A stretch of 64,000 nucleotides of DNA from Acidobacteriota bacterium (GTDB lineage Bacteria > Acidobacteriota > Blastocatellia > UBA7656). This document shows positions 26,278-35,129 of the stretch, piece after piece (positions within the stretch are counted from its first letter, which is position 1; each line of letters begins with the position of its first letter). The position numbers were made by a program, and so were the translations under genes. The stretch is from positions 62,001 to 126,000 of the forward strand of contig JBBPIG010000003.1 in the NCBI GenBank assembly GCA_038040445.1, read 5' to 3'. The notes under the pieces were generated by a model. That model was not told the origin of the DNA. It saw nothing but the letters and a program-made list of their open reading frames with translations, and ran no database searches.

Positions 26278-28266
26278 GTGAAACAAGAGCTGACCGGTGT
26301 CGAAATGAAGTCTGACAACAAACACAAGCGAAGCGGCACGAAGGAGTCGGTCAAGGCGGACTCTCTGCTTGCGGCAGACAGCAAGTTGAGTGTGACTCGA
26401 GTGCTGCTTTTGACCTGCTTGCTTTCGTTTTTAGCCTACGCCAACTCGCTGGGCGGCGAGTTCGTATTCGACGATACCGAGCAGATTGTCGAGAACCAGA
26501 ATATCCGCTCGTGGGAGAACCTCGGTAAGGCTTTTACGACACACGTATGGGCATTCCGTGAGCGGCCCGGAACGCTTAATCTCGCGCCTCCCCTTCCTTA
26601 CTATCGCCCACTGTTCACTGCGATGCTTACCCTTGAGTACCACATGTTCGGACTCTGGCCGCAGGGTTGGCATCTTGTAAGTGTGCTGCTGCACGCTTTG
26701 TGCGCGGTCGGCGTCTTTTACGTGATCCTGTTGATGTCGGGCGGAAGACTTGTCGCATTCATTGCTTCGCTGATCTTTGTAGTGCATCCGGTTCACGCCG
26801 AGTCGGTTAGCTGGATAAGCGGGATGACCGACCCGCTGTTTGGAGTGTTCTTCCTGGCGTCGTTCTATTTTTATTTGCAGACACGCCAGTCGAGCGAGGG
26901 CGCCAGCCGCAGGGCGCTTGTGTTGTCGCTTATGATGTTTGTGCTGGCGACCTTTGCGAAGGAGACTGCGTTGAGCCTGGTGCTGGTGGTCTTTGGATAC
27001 GAGTTGATCGCATCGGCAGGCCCTGGGATGAGGAGCGTCCTCGATGCAGCGAAGCGGGCAGCGCCCTATGCCGCAGTTGCCCTGATCTATCTTGTGCCGC
27101 GATACCTTGTGCTCGGGGAGCTGATGTGGAAGAACCCGCAAGCACCCGACCGGCCGCTCGCGTACACCCTGCTGACTTTGCCGTTCGTAGTTTGCAGTTA
27201 TCTTGCGCACCTACTATGGCCGGTGGGACTGAGCGTCAACTACAACACTCACTTCGTAACAACCGCGACGTCGCCGAGTTTCTTTTTGCCGGCGGCCGCG
27301 CTAGGCTTGAGCGCCGCGACGCTCTTCTACTATCGGAAGAGTGTCGGCCGCGGGGTTTGGCATGCGCTACTGCTGCTCTTCGTTCCGCTGCTGCCTGTAC
27401 TCAATCTCGGGAAGGTCTCGCGGGAAGAGTATCTGATTTTTGATCACTACCTTTATCTTTCGGTTGCGGGCGCCGGCTATCTTGTTGCAATCGGCATCCG
27501 CAGGCTTGGCGCCTTCGAACCGAGCGTGAAGCAGACATCCGTAGCTGGGTCTCGTCGGCCCGCATTTGCGATTGCCGTGTTTGCGATGATTGTCCTCGGA
27601 CTGACCGTTGCGACTGCGCGGGAGAACAAGCCATGGGCGGATTCGTATTCGCTCTGGTCCAACGTCGCTCGAGTGAGACCGGCCTACTGGGCGGCTTACT
27701 ACAACGTGGGGCTCGCGCTGCTGGATGCGAAACGCTTCGATGAAGCTCGCGCGGCGCTCGAACGCGCAACCGCGCTCAAGCCCGATGAACCGAACGTTCT
27801 TGATGCTCTGGGCCGGGCCTACGATGGGATGGGTGACTCATCAAACGCGGTGACAAGCTTCAAGCGGGCGATTCAAATCGATGATGGGATGTTCGAGTCG
27901 TTCAACAACCTCGGTACGGTCTACCTGAACTCCGGTGATAACGCCAGAGCAGAGGAGCAATTCTCGGCGGCTCTCCGACTGATGCCCGGGGCAATCGCAC
28001 CACGCTTCAATCTCGGGATCTGTTACAAGCGTCAAGGACGGTATCTTGACGCCGCCCGAGAGTTCGAACGGATCGTCGAATCGTCCGAGGCCGATGCGGG
28101 GGTTTATTACGAACTCGGTTCTGCCTACGAACACATTGGACGACGAACCGAGGCGGCGGAAAAATACCGGCGAGGCCTGGCGATGGCGGAGCCAAAGTCA
28201 TTGCAGGCTGAGCTAAACGAGGGACTCGCGAGACTACAGCGTGAAAGTAGCGGAGCGCAGCCCTGA
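26278..28266 (+). CDS. TMTC-like membrane glycosyltransferase with C-terminal TPRs
   Basis: The frame opens with GTG 26278; ATG 26305 is an alternative start. The ~650-residue protein has a cytoplasmic basic start, then about ten membrane helices with the early luminal motif FVFDDTEQI (a GT-C type acidic pair), HPVHAESVSWISG and a YYRPLF segment. From about residue 470 it carries three to four TPR repeats. This layout is that of TMTC/PMT-like O-mannosyltransferases, which use polyprenyl-phosphate sugars on the periplasmic side. The acceptor is unknown. The ABC permease gene overlaps its last 26 bases. Confidence 0.8.
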   Translation: MKQELTGVEMKSDNKHKRSGTKESVKADSLLAADSKLSVTRVLLLTCLLSFLAYANSLGGEFVFDDTEQIVENQNIRSWENLGKAFTTHVWAFRERPGTLNLAPPLPYYRPLFTAMLTLEYHMFGLWPQGWHLVSVLLHALCAVGVFYVILLMSGGRLVAFIASLIFVVHPVHAESVSWISGMTDPLFGVFFLASFYFYLQTRQSSEGASRRALVLSLMMFVLATFAKETALSLVLVVFGYELIASAGPGMRSVLDAAKRAAPYAAVALIYLVPRYLVLGELMWKNPQAPDRPLAYTLLTLPFVVCSYLAHLLWPVGLSVNYNTHFVTTATSPSFFLPAAALGLSAATLFYYRKSVGRGVWHALLLLFVPLLPVLNLGKVSREEYLIFDHYLYLSVAGAGYLVAIGIRRLGAFEPSVKQTSVAGSRRPAFAIAVFAMIVLGLTVATARENKPWADSYSLWSNVARVRPAYWAAYYNVGLALLDAKRFDEARAALERATALKPDEPNVLDALGRAYDGMGDSSNAVTSFKRAIQIDDGMFESFNNLGTVYLNSGDNARAEEQFSAALRLMPGAIAPRFNLGICYKRQGRYLDAAREFERIVESSEADAGVYYELGSAYEHIGRRTEAAEKYRRGLAMAEPKSLQAELNEGLARLQRESSGAQP

Positions 28267-29161
28267 ACGCGTCCCAAAAGTCGCGGCGATGGCAACTAAC
28301 GTGAAAAAGCTGCTGGCAAGCTGGAGGCCCGAGTCCGAGACCTCGAATCCCCTGGCTCCGCGCGTGAGCTTCAAATCGAGCGCGGTGCGCAGGGTTCGCT
28401 CGATCGCGCTAAACACATTTCGCGAGTCTGTCCGCGATCGCGTGCTCTACAACCTGATCCTGTTTGTGCTGATCCTCGTCGCCGCCGCGGTGTTCGTGAG
28501 CGATCTGTCGCTCGACATGGAAAGCCAGTTCACCGCCGCTCTAGGCTTAAGCGCGATGTTGGTGTTCGGTGCGTTGATTGCCATCTTCATCGGCGTGGGT
28601 CTCGTCTATAAAGAAATCGATAAGCGCACTATCTACAGCCTGCTCTCGAAGCCGGTGCATCGCCACGAGTTCATCATCGGTAAGTACTTAGGGTTGTGTC
28701 TCACTTTGCTGGTCAATACGACGGTGATGGTGCTCGGCACGGAACTCGCGCTCCTGGGCGTAAACGGAAAGTTCGTTCCGCTCCAAACGGCGGTGCTGGC
28801 CGCGTCCTATCTGGTGTATCTGGAGCTCGCGCTTCTAGTAGCAGTTGCTCTCATGTTTTCATCCTTCACCACGCCGATGCTCGCCGCGCTGTTTTCATTC
28901 GCGGTTTACGTGATTGGGCACTTCAGCAGAGATTTGTTACAGGCCGCCGCTTTGTCGAATTCAGCCGTGACCAGAGCGGCGCTGACTATTGCTTATTACC
29001 TGCTCCCGAATCTGTCGAACTTTGGCTTCATTGCCGAGACCTCACACGGGCGAATGGTCCCGCTGGGAATGGCGCTGTCGGCGACGGCGTACGCGCTAGT
29101 CTACATAAGCATACTTCTATCGGCGTCGATCCTGATATTTCAGAGGAGAAATTTCAAATGA
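28241..29161 (+). CDS. ABC-2-type transporter permease
   Basis: The 306-residue protein has six membrane helices and the cytoplasmic loop KEIDKRTIYSLLSKPVHRHEFIIGKYLGL, the hallmark of ABC-2 permeases whose ATPase drives export. The matching ATPase is not in this window, so it may act with one encoded elsewhere. It overlaps the glycosyltransferase gene at its 5' end and a 33-codon frame at its 3' end. ATG 28289 is an alternative start that removes 16 residues. Confidence 0.8.
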   Translation: MKVAERSPERVPKVAAMATNVKKLLASWRPESETSNPLAPRVSFKSSAVRRVRSIALNTFRESVRDRVLYNLILFVLILVAAAVFVSDLSLDMESQFTAALGLSAMLVFGALIAIFIGVGLVYKEIDKRTIYSLLSKPVHRHEFIIGKYLGLCLTLLVNTTVMVLGTELALLGVNGKFVPLQTAVLAASYLVYLELALLVAVALMFSSFTTPMLAALFSFAVYVIGHFSRDLLQAAALSNSAVTRAALTIAYYLLPNLSNFGFIAETSHGRMVPLGMALSATAYALVYISILLSASILIFQRRNFK

Positions 29162-29259
29162 CGGATGAATCGCGAGCCGGTTCTTCCTTGCTGCCTCGCT
29201 TGTGGCTTCCGCTGGAACTGGCTCTTACGTTCGTGGCCTACAGCGGCACGCTGGGTTAA
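29158..29259 (+). CDS. Possible 33-residue membrane peptide
   Basis: ATG 29158 overlaps the permease stop (ATGA) and gives 33 codons. The product has a polar start and one hydrophobic stretch (LWLPLELALTFVAY). The start-stop overlap suggests translational coupling. Without homology it could still be chance. Confidence 0.35.
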   Translation: MTDESRAGSSLLPRLWLPLELALTFVAYSGTLG

Positions 29260-29298
29260 CTGATGCCGGAGCGGGCTGAGCGCTCCGTTTGAGTCGAG

Positions 29299-30210
29299 AT
29301 GAGAGACATTACGTTTGTCGCGATCATCCTAGTCGGTTTGAGCGTGCTGTATCCATTGCAGCGGAGAATCGATGCGTCGATGCCGGGCGAAGAGACCGGC
29401 GAGATGCTTTTCCTGTCGTCCGGCGAAACGATCAAGCGAATGAGTTTTGGTCTTGAAGCGCTGGCGGCGGACATCTATTGGATCCGCACGGTGCAGTACT
29501 TCGGACGCAAGGTGATCGACAGTGGCAAGCCGCTTTCCGCGGGTGATACAAAAGACATTCGCATGGACTTGCTTGCGCCGCTTCTGAACATAGTCGTCAC
29601 GCTCGATCCACAGCACATTCCGGCTTACCGTTTCGGGGCGATCTTTCTGCCCGAACGCGATTTGCCGGCGGCGGTAGCGCTGGTCGAGAAAGGGATTCGC
29701 GAAAATCCGAACCAATGGCGGCTTTACCAGGACCTCGGGTACATCTACTGGCAAGCGGGCAACACTTCTCCCGCGGATGAGCGGGCGGACTACTACGAAA
29801 AGGCGGCTGATTGGTTTGAGAAGGGGAGCGAGGTGCCGGGCGCGCCCTGGTGGATGCACGACATTTCCGGCTTGATGAAGATCAAAGGTGGAAGCCGCGA
29901 AGCCGCGCGCGCAGTGTACTCGGCCTATCTGGCGAGCGACGATCAAAATGTACGCGCGAAGGCGATCGAACGATTGAAGCAAGTACGCGCGCTTGATGAG
30001 TTGGACGCGATCAACGCGGTGCTCGCGCGCTACAAGGAACAGACTGGAACGTGCCCGTCTGATTTACGACCGCTTGCCGGGCGGCTTCGCTCGATGAACC
30101 TGACGATCAATGAAGACCAAGTGCCGGTTGACCCCGAGGGCTTTGCTTACGGCTACGATTCCGCGAAATGCAAAGCAGACCTTGCGATTGAATCGACCGT
30201 CTCGAGGTAA
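29299..30210 (+). CDS. Membrane-anchored TPR protein
   Basis: The 303-residue protein starts with one membrane helix (ITFVAIILVGLSVLYPL), then a periplasmic part with two to three TPR-like units (residues ~100-190; for example NQWRLYQDLGYIYWQAG). A conserved YWIRTVQYFG segment lies near residue 60. The C-terminal part has FAYGYDSA-type strands and two Cys (in GTCPSDLR and AKCKAD) that might form a disulfide. It is probably the last gene of a unit with the glycosyltransferase and ABC permease. Confidence 0.75.
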   Translation: MRDITFVAIILVGLSVLYPLQRRIDASMPGEETGEMLFLSSGETIKRMSFGLEALAADIYWIRTVQYFGRKVIDSGKPLSAGDTKDIRMDLLAPLLNIVVTLDPQHIPAYRFGAIFLPERDLPAAVALVEKGIRENPNQWRLYQDLGYIYWQAGNTSPADERADYYEKAADWFEKGSEVPGAPWWMHDISGLMKIKGGSREAARAVYSAYLASDDQNVRAKAIERLKQVRALDELDAINAVLARYKEQTGTCPSDLRPLAGRLRSMNLTINEDQVPVDPEGFAYGYDSAKCKADLAIESTVSR

Positions 30211-30315
30211 ACATTGGCGCTTAGCAGTTCCGGAACTACGGAGTGGAATGTTTGTACTAGGGCGATACCCCCAGAAGCCTTGATTTTACAAATGCTCGTA
30301 GCCTACGATGAGACT

Positions 30316-30561
30316 ATGAACCCGGATCGTTTACATTGCTCAAATTGCGGCACTGTTTATCAAAAGCCTCCAGGTCCCTTAGAGCAATACCGGTGTGTCA
30401 AATGCGGTTACCATCCCCTTGTACCGCTAGAGCAGGATTCTGCGAACAAACAAGCAGCGCTCGCTGTGGTTGGAGCTTTAGCTGGTTTGGGTCTTGCAGG
30501 AGGTCCCGGTGCGATAGTTGGAGGAATTATCGGATACTTGGCGGCAAGCGGTAACAGATAA
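30316..30561 (+). CDS. Small zinc-ribbon protein with Gly-rich membrane hairpin
   Basis: The chosen ATG (30316) gives 81 residues; the frame extends upstream to 30214 with less typical sequence. CSNC and CVKC form a zinc ribbon. A C-terminal GALAGLGLAGGPGAIVGGIIG stretch (about residues 55-75, Gly-zipper type) likely inserts in the membrane. It is more AT-rich than the neighbours. Function unknown. Confidence 0.6.
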   Translation: MNPDRLHCSNCGTVYQKPPGPLEQYRCVKCGYHPLVPLEQDSANKQAALAVVGALAGLGLAGGPGAIVGGIIGYLAASGNR

Positions 30562-30758
30562 TGGAAACCATTAAGCCGCTTGGTTCTGGCTTGCTTCTTG
30601 GGGATTAGTGGGGCTTTGTATTCTGGCAGTAGTTGGCCTTTGTTGGAAATGTGGGTTTCCGATAAAACATCGCACTCCTCCTTCAGTAGATTGTTATTGC
30701 GGTTCTTGGAACCGCCGGTGTTTACTCAGGTATTAATCTTCTGAACAGCGCACGCAGT

Positions 30759-30917
30759 ATGAGTTCTTCAGATAGTAATCGTGTTCCAATTATCGTAGCC
30801 GCATTCGTGTTGATTTTTGTTGGTATAAGTGGTCTAGTACGCGGCTTTAATAAAGCTATTTCTGAATCGCCACTACCCGCGAAGAAAGAGGAAGAGCCCC
30901 CAGAAGACAGTAAGTAA
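30759..30917 (+). CDS. Small single-pass membrane protein, 52 residues
   Basis: ATG 30759 to TAA 30917 encodes a polar start, one membrane helix (PIIVAAFVLIFVGISGLV, residues 10-27), and a Lys/Glu/Pro-rich cytoplasmic or periplasmic tail. The codons are AT-rich, unlike the flanking genes. In the 197 bases before it, two short overlapping frames with hydrophobic products look like a frame-shifted relic, but I do not call a gene there. No family recognised. Confidence 0.45.
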   Translation: MSSSDSNRVPIIVAAFVLIFVGISGLVRGFNKAISESPLPAKKEEEPPEDSK

Positions 30918-30959
30918 ACTTTCTCCCTCAAACAAAGATACTGAATGAACTAAGATGTC

Positions 30960-31784
30960 CTACCGGATTGGCATTCGCTTCAAATCCACCGTGATCGTTG
31001 TGCCCGAAGTCTTGATTCGGGCGCGCACCGGGATTCGCCTTGCGTCGTCCGTCAACCAGACCAGCATCTCACCGCTGCGTCTTATGTAGCGGCCGTCAAA
31101 CACCTTGGCGTTTAACCGAATCGCTTTTAACCTTCCGGCAGCAGTCTTGACCTCTTCGCGTTTGTCCGCGACGACTTCGATGTTGTAAACCTCGCCAGCA
31201 TCAGTGACAGGCATAGCGACTACGTCACCGTCCTTGAGCGGCTGGGTTCGCACGAAGTAGATGGTCGACAGCAGGTCTTGAAGCCACGATGGCGTAGCCC
31301 TTTCTTTGACCTTCGGCTCGCTCTTGAGGTTCGTCAAATCTCGGTCAGTGTAGGTGATTCGGCCGCCCTCGCGATCGACGACGGATTTTTGCTCGCGACG
31401 AACCTTGCCTTCTTCAATAAGCTTGGTGGAAACGTGAAGCCCGAAGTCGATCTGGTTGACCAGAGATACGTACCGGTCGCGAACCTTCAGTCCGAACAGC
31501 GCGGGGAAGAACCCCTTGGAGATGGCTTCAGCTTTGAGCTCTATCATCTCCGGCTTGGTGAAATCGGAGGGCTGTGAAACAGACAGCTTTAGCTCGCCTA
31601 TGACGCCCGAGAAGATGAGTCTCGAAAAGCTCACTTCATAAGTCAGCGTTTCGCCGATGTTGAACGGAAGTGGCTGAGCTATTTTCGCCGGACTAATTGC
31701 GACCTTTTCAGGCGCGCCCTGTGCTGCCGCAAAGCTCAGCCCCAGCAACAACGAGATCGCGATAGTTGAAACCGGCTTTAACAT
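30960..31784 (-). CDS. Secreted DUF3108-family protein
   Basis: The 274-residue protein has a signal peptide (ISLLLGLSFAAAQGA) and the DUF3108 pattern: an N-terminal FNIGETLTYEVSFSRL, a middle VRDRYVSLVNQ, and a C-terminal GEMLVWLTDDARRIPVRARIK. Such proteins are periplasmic beta-rich and sometimes lie near envelope genes; function is not established. Its start is 6 bases after the stop of the methyltransferase gene, so it is the third gene of a minus-strand operon. Confidence 0.8.
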   Translation of the reverse strand: MLKPVSTIAISLLLGLSFAAAQGAPEKVAISPAKIAQPLPFNIGETLTYEVSFSRLIFSGVIGELKLSVSQPSDFTKPEMIELKAEAISKGFFPALFGLKVRDRYVSLVNQIDFGLHVSTKLIEEGKVRREQKSVVDREGGRITYTDRDLTNLKSEPKVKERATPSWLQDLLSTIYFVRTQPLKDGDVVAMPVTDAGEVYNIEVVADKREEVKTAAGRLKAIRLNAKVFDGRYIRRSGEMLVWLTDDARRIPVRARIKTSGTTITVDLKRMPIR

Positions 31785-31789
31785 CTATC

Positions 31790-32374
31790 TTAGAGAAACA
31801 TCTTCGTTGCGAGTAGCACATAGACGATTATGAAACCCAGCGCCGCGCGGTACTCCCGATGCCGCAAGTACAGCGATGAATCAAACTGCCTGCCGCCCCG
31901 CCACGATGATCGGTTGAGTTGCGCGGCATATGATGAAGAGCCACGAGCGCCGTACGGTGTAAAACGCGGGACAAACAGCGGCACTTGTTTGCTGTACTTC
32001 TCGTAGTCTTCAGAGAATAACTCGCGCATTGTATCCGCTTCGGCAAACATCACTGGCACGTAGATCAACAGGTAAAGCACGGCGAACAATCCTATGAACC
32101 ACAGGGTCCCGCCGCCGGCTGCCACTCCCGCTCCCAGCAAGAAGGTGCCCAGGTAAAGGGGATTGCGCGTGTGCGCATACGGTCCCGAGGTTGTCAGCTC
32201 CTGATTCTTCTTCAAGTGGCCGGACGCCCACCCGCGAATTGCAAGTCCGATGATCGCAACAAACGCCCCAGACACGAGGGACGCGCGACTGGGTCGCGCC
32301 GAAATGAACAACAAGGGAGCAAGCACGAAGCCCGCAGGCACTCTGATACGTTGGGCCAGTTGTTTGAGAGTCAC
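31790..32374 (-). CDS. Isoprenylcysteine carboxyl methyltransferase-like membrane protein
   Basis: The likely start is GTG 32374, which overlaps the stop of the GT9 gene (GTGA) and gives 194 residues. Four to five membrane helices surround the SAM-binding core: GPYAHTRNPLYLGTFLLG and an acidic, aromatic C-terminal stretch with LFSEDYEKYSKQVP. Bacterial members methylate varied small lipid or isoprenoid targets; the substrate is unknown. Coupled translation with the glycosyltransferase suggests an envelope role. Confidence 0.8.
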   Translation of the reverse strand: MTLKQLAQRIRVPAGFVLAPLLFISARPSRASLVSGAFVAIIGLAIRGWASGHLKKNQELTTSGPYAHTRNPLYLGTFLLGAGVAAGGGTLWFIGLFAVLYLLIYVPVMFAEADTMRELFSEDYEKYSKQVPLFVPRFTPYGARGSSSYAAQLNRSSWRGGRQFDSSLYLRHREYRAALGFIIVYVLLATKMFL

Positions 32375-33468
32375 TCCACCCTCTTTACTTCGGCGCTTGC
32401 CAGACGATTCAACACCGCGCGCTTCACATCGTTCACTGGAATCTCCATACACTCCCAGTGCCAGCAGCTTCGGCGATGGCAGGCATCCCGGCACCAAAGT
32501 TCTCGGCCTAACGTGATGTCTTGCGGATCGAACGGACCATTGCGCTCGGGAGAAGTCGGCCCGTAGAGCCCAACGATCGGCGTGCTACTCGCCGCAGCCA
32601 GATGAAGCGGACCCGTGTCGCCTCCAACAAACAACGCGGCGCGCCGCGCGAGCGCGACGAATTGTTTGAGCGTGGACGCAACTGCGCGGGCGGCGCCTGA
32701 TCGCGCATTCGCGGCCACGCTCTGCGCGAGAGCTTCCTCGCCGGGCCCGTAGGTTACCAACGACCCAAACCCGCAGTCCCCCCATAACCAATCGGCCAGC
32801 TCGGCGTAATGCTCCGGCGGCCAAAGCTTCGTCGGCCACCCGCCGCCGGGGTTGATTATGGCGAACGGGCCGGCTTGATTGTCGATCACCCCTTCGACGT
32901 AGCGTTCATCGCCGGGCGAGACGCCGATAGGAAACTCATAGCCGCCGTTCGAAACTCTGGCCTCGCCCGTTGATGTAGTGCCTGGGCTGGCAATAGCGGC
33001 TCGAGCGAGCGCCAGATTCTTGTCGATGACATGCTTGAAACCTGACGTTTCGGCTTGCTCGGTCAAAAACAGCTTACAAGGCGTCTCCCGCAGGTCGCTC
33101 GTCTCGAATCCCAGCCGCCGCTTCGCTCGCGAGGCGAACGCGACGACCCCGGACTTGATCAGCCCCTGAAAGTCTATCGCTATGTCAGCGTGCTCAGCGC
33201 CGTTTAACTCCGGCGCTGCGCGCAAGCGGCTCAGTGCGCCTCGGGCATCCCGGACAGCGGAGATGCTCGGAAAGTCGTTGCGCCAGGCTCGTGTGTCAAG
33301 CTTGATCAGCTCGTCTATTACTGGCGAGTCCTCGACAATAGCGCTGGCGCGACGCTCGACCACCCACGCAATGTTCGCATCCGGCAACGCTCGCCTGAGC
33401 AGCGCCGCCGCGGGCAGGGTATGCACCACGTCGCCGATTGAACTGAGTTTCACAATGAGGATTCGCAT
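32371..33468 (-). CDS. Heptosyltransferase-family glycosyltransferase (GT9)
   Basis: I chose ATG 33468; a TTG one codon earlier is also possible. The 365-residue protein has the GT9 plan: MRILIVKLSSIGDVVHTLPA at the start, an IDFQGLIKSG motif, INPGGGWPTKLWPPEHYAEL at the second-domain start, and FVGGDTGPLHLAAASSTPIVGLYG for sugar-nucleotide binding. WaaC/WaaF-type enzymes add heptose to the inner core of lipopolysaccharide on the cytoplasmic side. It leads an operon with the methyltransferase and DUF3108 genes. Confidence 0.88.
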   Translation of the reverse strand: MRILIVKLSSIGDVVHTLPAAALLRRALPDANIAWVVERRASAIVEDSPVIDELIKLDTRAWRNDFPSISAVRDARGALSRLRAAPELNGAEHADIAIDFQGLIKSGVVAFASRAKRRLGFETSDLRETPCKLFLTEQAETSGFKHVIDKNLALARAAIASPGTTSTGEARVSNGGYEFPIGVSPGDERYVEGVIDNQAGPFAIINPGGGWPTKLWPPEHYAELADWLWGDCGFGSLVTYGPGEEALAQSVAANARSGAARAVASTLKQFVALARRAALFVGGDTGPLHLAAASSTPIVGLYGPTSPERNGPFDPQDITLGRELWCRDACHRRSCWHWECMEIPVNDVKRAVLNRLASAEVKRVE

Positions 33469-33630
33469 CAAGTCCGGTGATTCGTAAGAGCAAATTATAG
33501 CATCCGACCGCTCAATGCCGCGGGCTCGGAAGGGCGCGCGTCAGACTTTCGCGAAAACCTGATGACACCCGACCTCGAAATGCCGGTTCTTTGATCTGGC
33601 ATGCGAGCGCGTGCTAGAATTCGGCTCGAC

Positions 33631-33704
33631 GTAGCATGGACTTCAGTCTGTGCGAATTGGCTGTCTCTGCTGCGAAACCAAACACAGACTAAAGTCTGTG
33701 CTAC
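33631..33704. repeat. Inverted repeat of the CAGACT-AGTCTG family
   Basis: GTAGCATGGACTTCAGTCTGTG (33631-33652) and CACAGACTAAAGTCTGTGCTAC (33683-33704) are inverted copies, 19 of 22 positions matching. The second copy is itself palindromic. It lies between the divergent GT9 gene and dxr. Related copies occur at 50735-50803 and near 61990. Confidence 0.85.
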
Positions 33705-33716
33705 TTCCCGGACCCT

Positions 33717-34901
33717 ATGAAAAGCGTCGCCATACTTGGATCCACTGGCTCGATCGGGCTGAGCACAGTCTCTGTCATAGATTCGCTGCCAGACATGTTC
33801 GTAGTAGCCGGGCTCGCCGCGGGCCGCGATCTGGAAGGACTGGCAAAACAAGTTGCTCGCTACCGCCCGCGCCTGGTGTCTGTCGCCGATGAAGGCGACG
33901 TTCCAGCCCTGAGGGAGAAACTCCGCGCTGCGGGCCTCGAGAGGGTTCCCGAGATAGTGTTCGGCGAGGACGGCCTGGTGGCCGTCGCTTGTCTCGAGGG
34001 CGTGGATACTGTCGTATCGGCGACGGTCGGCGCGGTGGGGTTCTTGCCCACCTACAAAGCGCTCACCCTGGGACGGCGCGTTTGTCTTGCTAACAAAGAG
34101 ACGTTGGTGATGGCGGGCGAGCTGATGACCCGCGCCGCTGCTGAGTCGGGTGCTGAGCTGCTGCCGGTCGACAGCGAGCACAACGCGCTGCATCAATGTA
34201 TGCGAGGCGAGCAGGTTCGCGAGGTTAAACGCCTGATACTGACCGCTTCGGGCGGACCGTTTCGCCAAACCCCGGTCGAACGAATGCGCGAAGCGACGGT
34301 CGAAGAAGCGCTCGCGCATCCAACCTGGCAAATGGGCTCGAAGATCACCATTGATTCCGCGACCCTTATGAATAAGGGGCTCGAGGTGATCGAAGCGGGC
34401 TGGCTGTTCGGCTTCACCGCGGATCGAATCTCGGTGGCCGTGCATCCGCAGTCGATCGTTCACTCGATGATCGAGATGATCGACGGCTCGATCATCGCAC
34501 AGCTCGGCGTGACCGATATGCGGCTGATGATCCAGTATGCGCTGACTTATCCGGACAGGCTCCCGACTGAGCTTCCGTCTCTCGGCTTTGACAAGCTTGC
34601 GCGGCTCGAGTTTTTTGAGCCCGACCTCGAGCGATTCCCCTGCTTGAGGCTTGCATACGAAGCAATGCGTGAAGGCGGAACGATGCCGGCGGCGTTGAGT
34701 GCTGCTAACGAGATTGCCGTCGCGTCGTTCCTGAATCGGCGAATAAAGTTCATGGACATTTCTCGCGTGATTGAAGGAACGATGGCAGCGCACAAGACCC
34801 AGCCTTGCTCGAGTATCGAAGCGGTCCTGGAAGCCGACCGATGGGCGCGCGCGCATGCTGAGCAGTTGACGGAAGGCAGTGGTAAATTGGCAGTTAGCTA
34901 A
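33717..34901 (+). CDS. dxr: 1-deoxy-D-xylulose-5-phosphate reductoisomerase
   Basis: The 394-residue protein begins with the NADPH loop ILGSTGSIGLST, has ANKETLVMAGE, the substrate/metal stretch VDSEHNALHQC, LTASGGPFR, and MGSKITIDSATLMNKGLEVIEA. These define Dxr, the second step of the MEP isoprenoid pathway, in the cytoplasm. It is a single gene with no operon partner visible. A large open frame on the opposite strand is a GC-driven shadow. Confidence 0.97.
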   Translation: MKSVAILGSTGSIGLSTVSVIDSLPDMFVVAGLAAGRDLEGLAKQVARYRPRLVSVADEGDVPALREKLRAAGLERVPEIVFGEDGLVAVACLEGVDTVVSATVGAVGFLPTYKALTLGRRVCLANKETLVMAGELMTRAAAESGAELLPVDSEHNALHQCMRGEQVREVKRLILTASGGPFRQTPVERMREATVEEALAHPTWQMGSKITIDSATLMNKGLEVIEAGWLFGFTADRISVAVHPQSIVHSMIEMIDGSIIAQLGVTDMRLMIQYALTYPDRLPTELPSLGFDKLARLEFFEPDLERFPCLRLAYEAMREGGTMPAALSAANEIAVASFLNRRIKFMDISRVIEGTMAAHKTQPCSSIEAVLEADRWARAHAEQLTEGSGKLAVS

Positions 34902-35129
34902 GACGGGAACAAAGGGTTGAAGCCTTACCATCCAGAGTTACGGCCGTTGCTCAAGCGCAACACTTGAGTGCGCCGCACAAAACAGGTTCAAAAAAAGTTT
35001 TTCACAAAAAACTTACGAGTTGATACGAGTTGTGATTGCTTTTTTCATGGAGACATATTAAGATGCGCCCCGGTTCAATCGGAGATCCCCCCGGAAGCTT
35101 AGCCGCGAGCAACAGCAGGAAAATTGTCA

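Noticed and set aside
33495-34931. 478-codon minus-strand open frame
   Set aside because: It is fully antisense to dxr, and its translation has no family features. Such long shadows are common in GC-rich genes.
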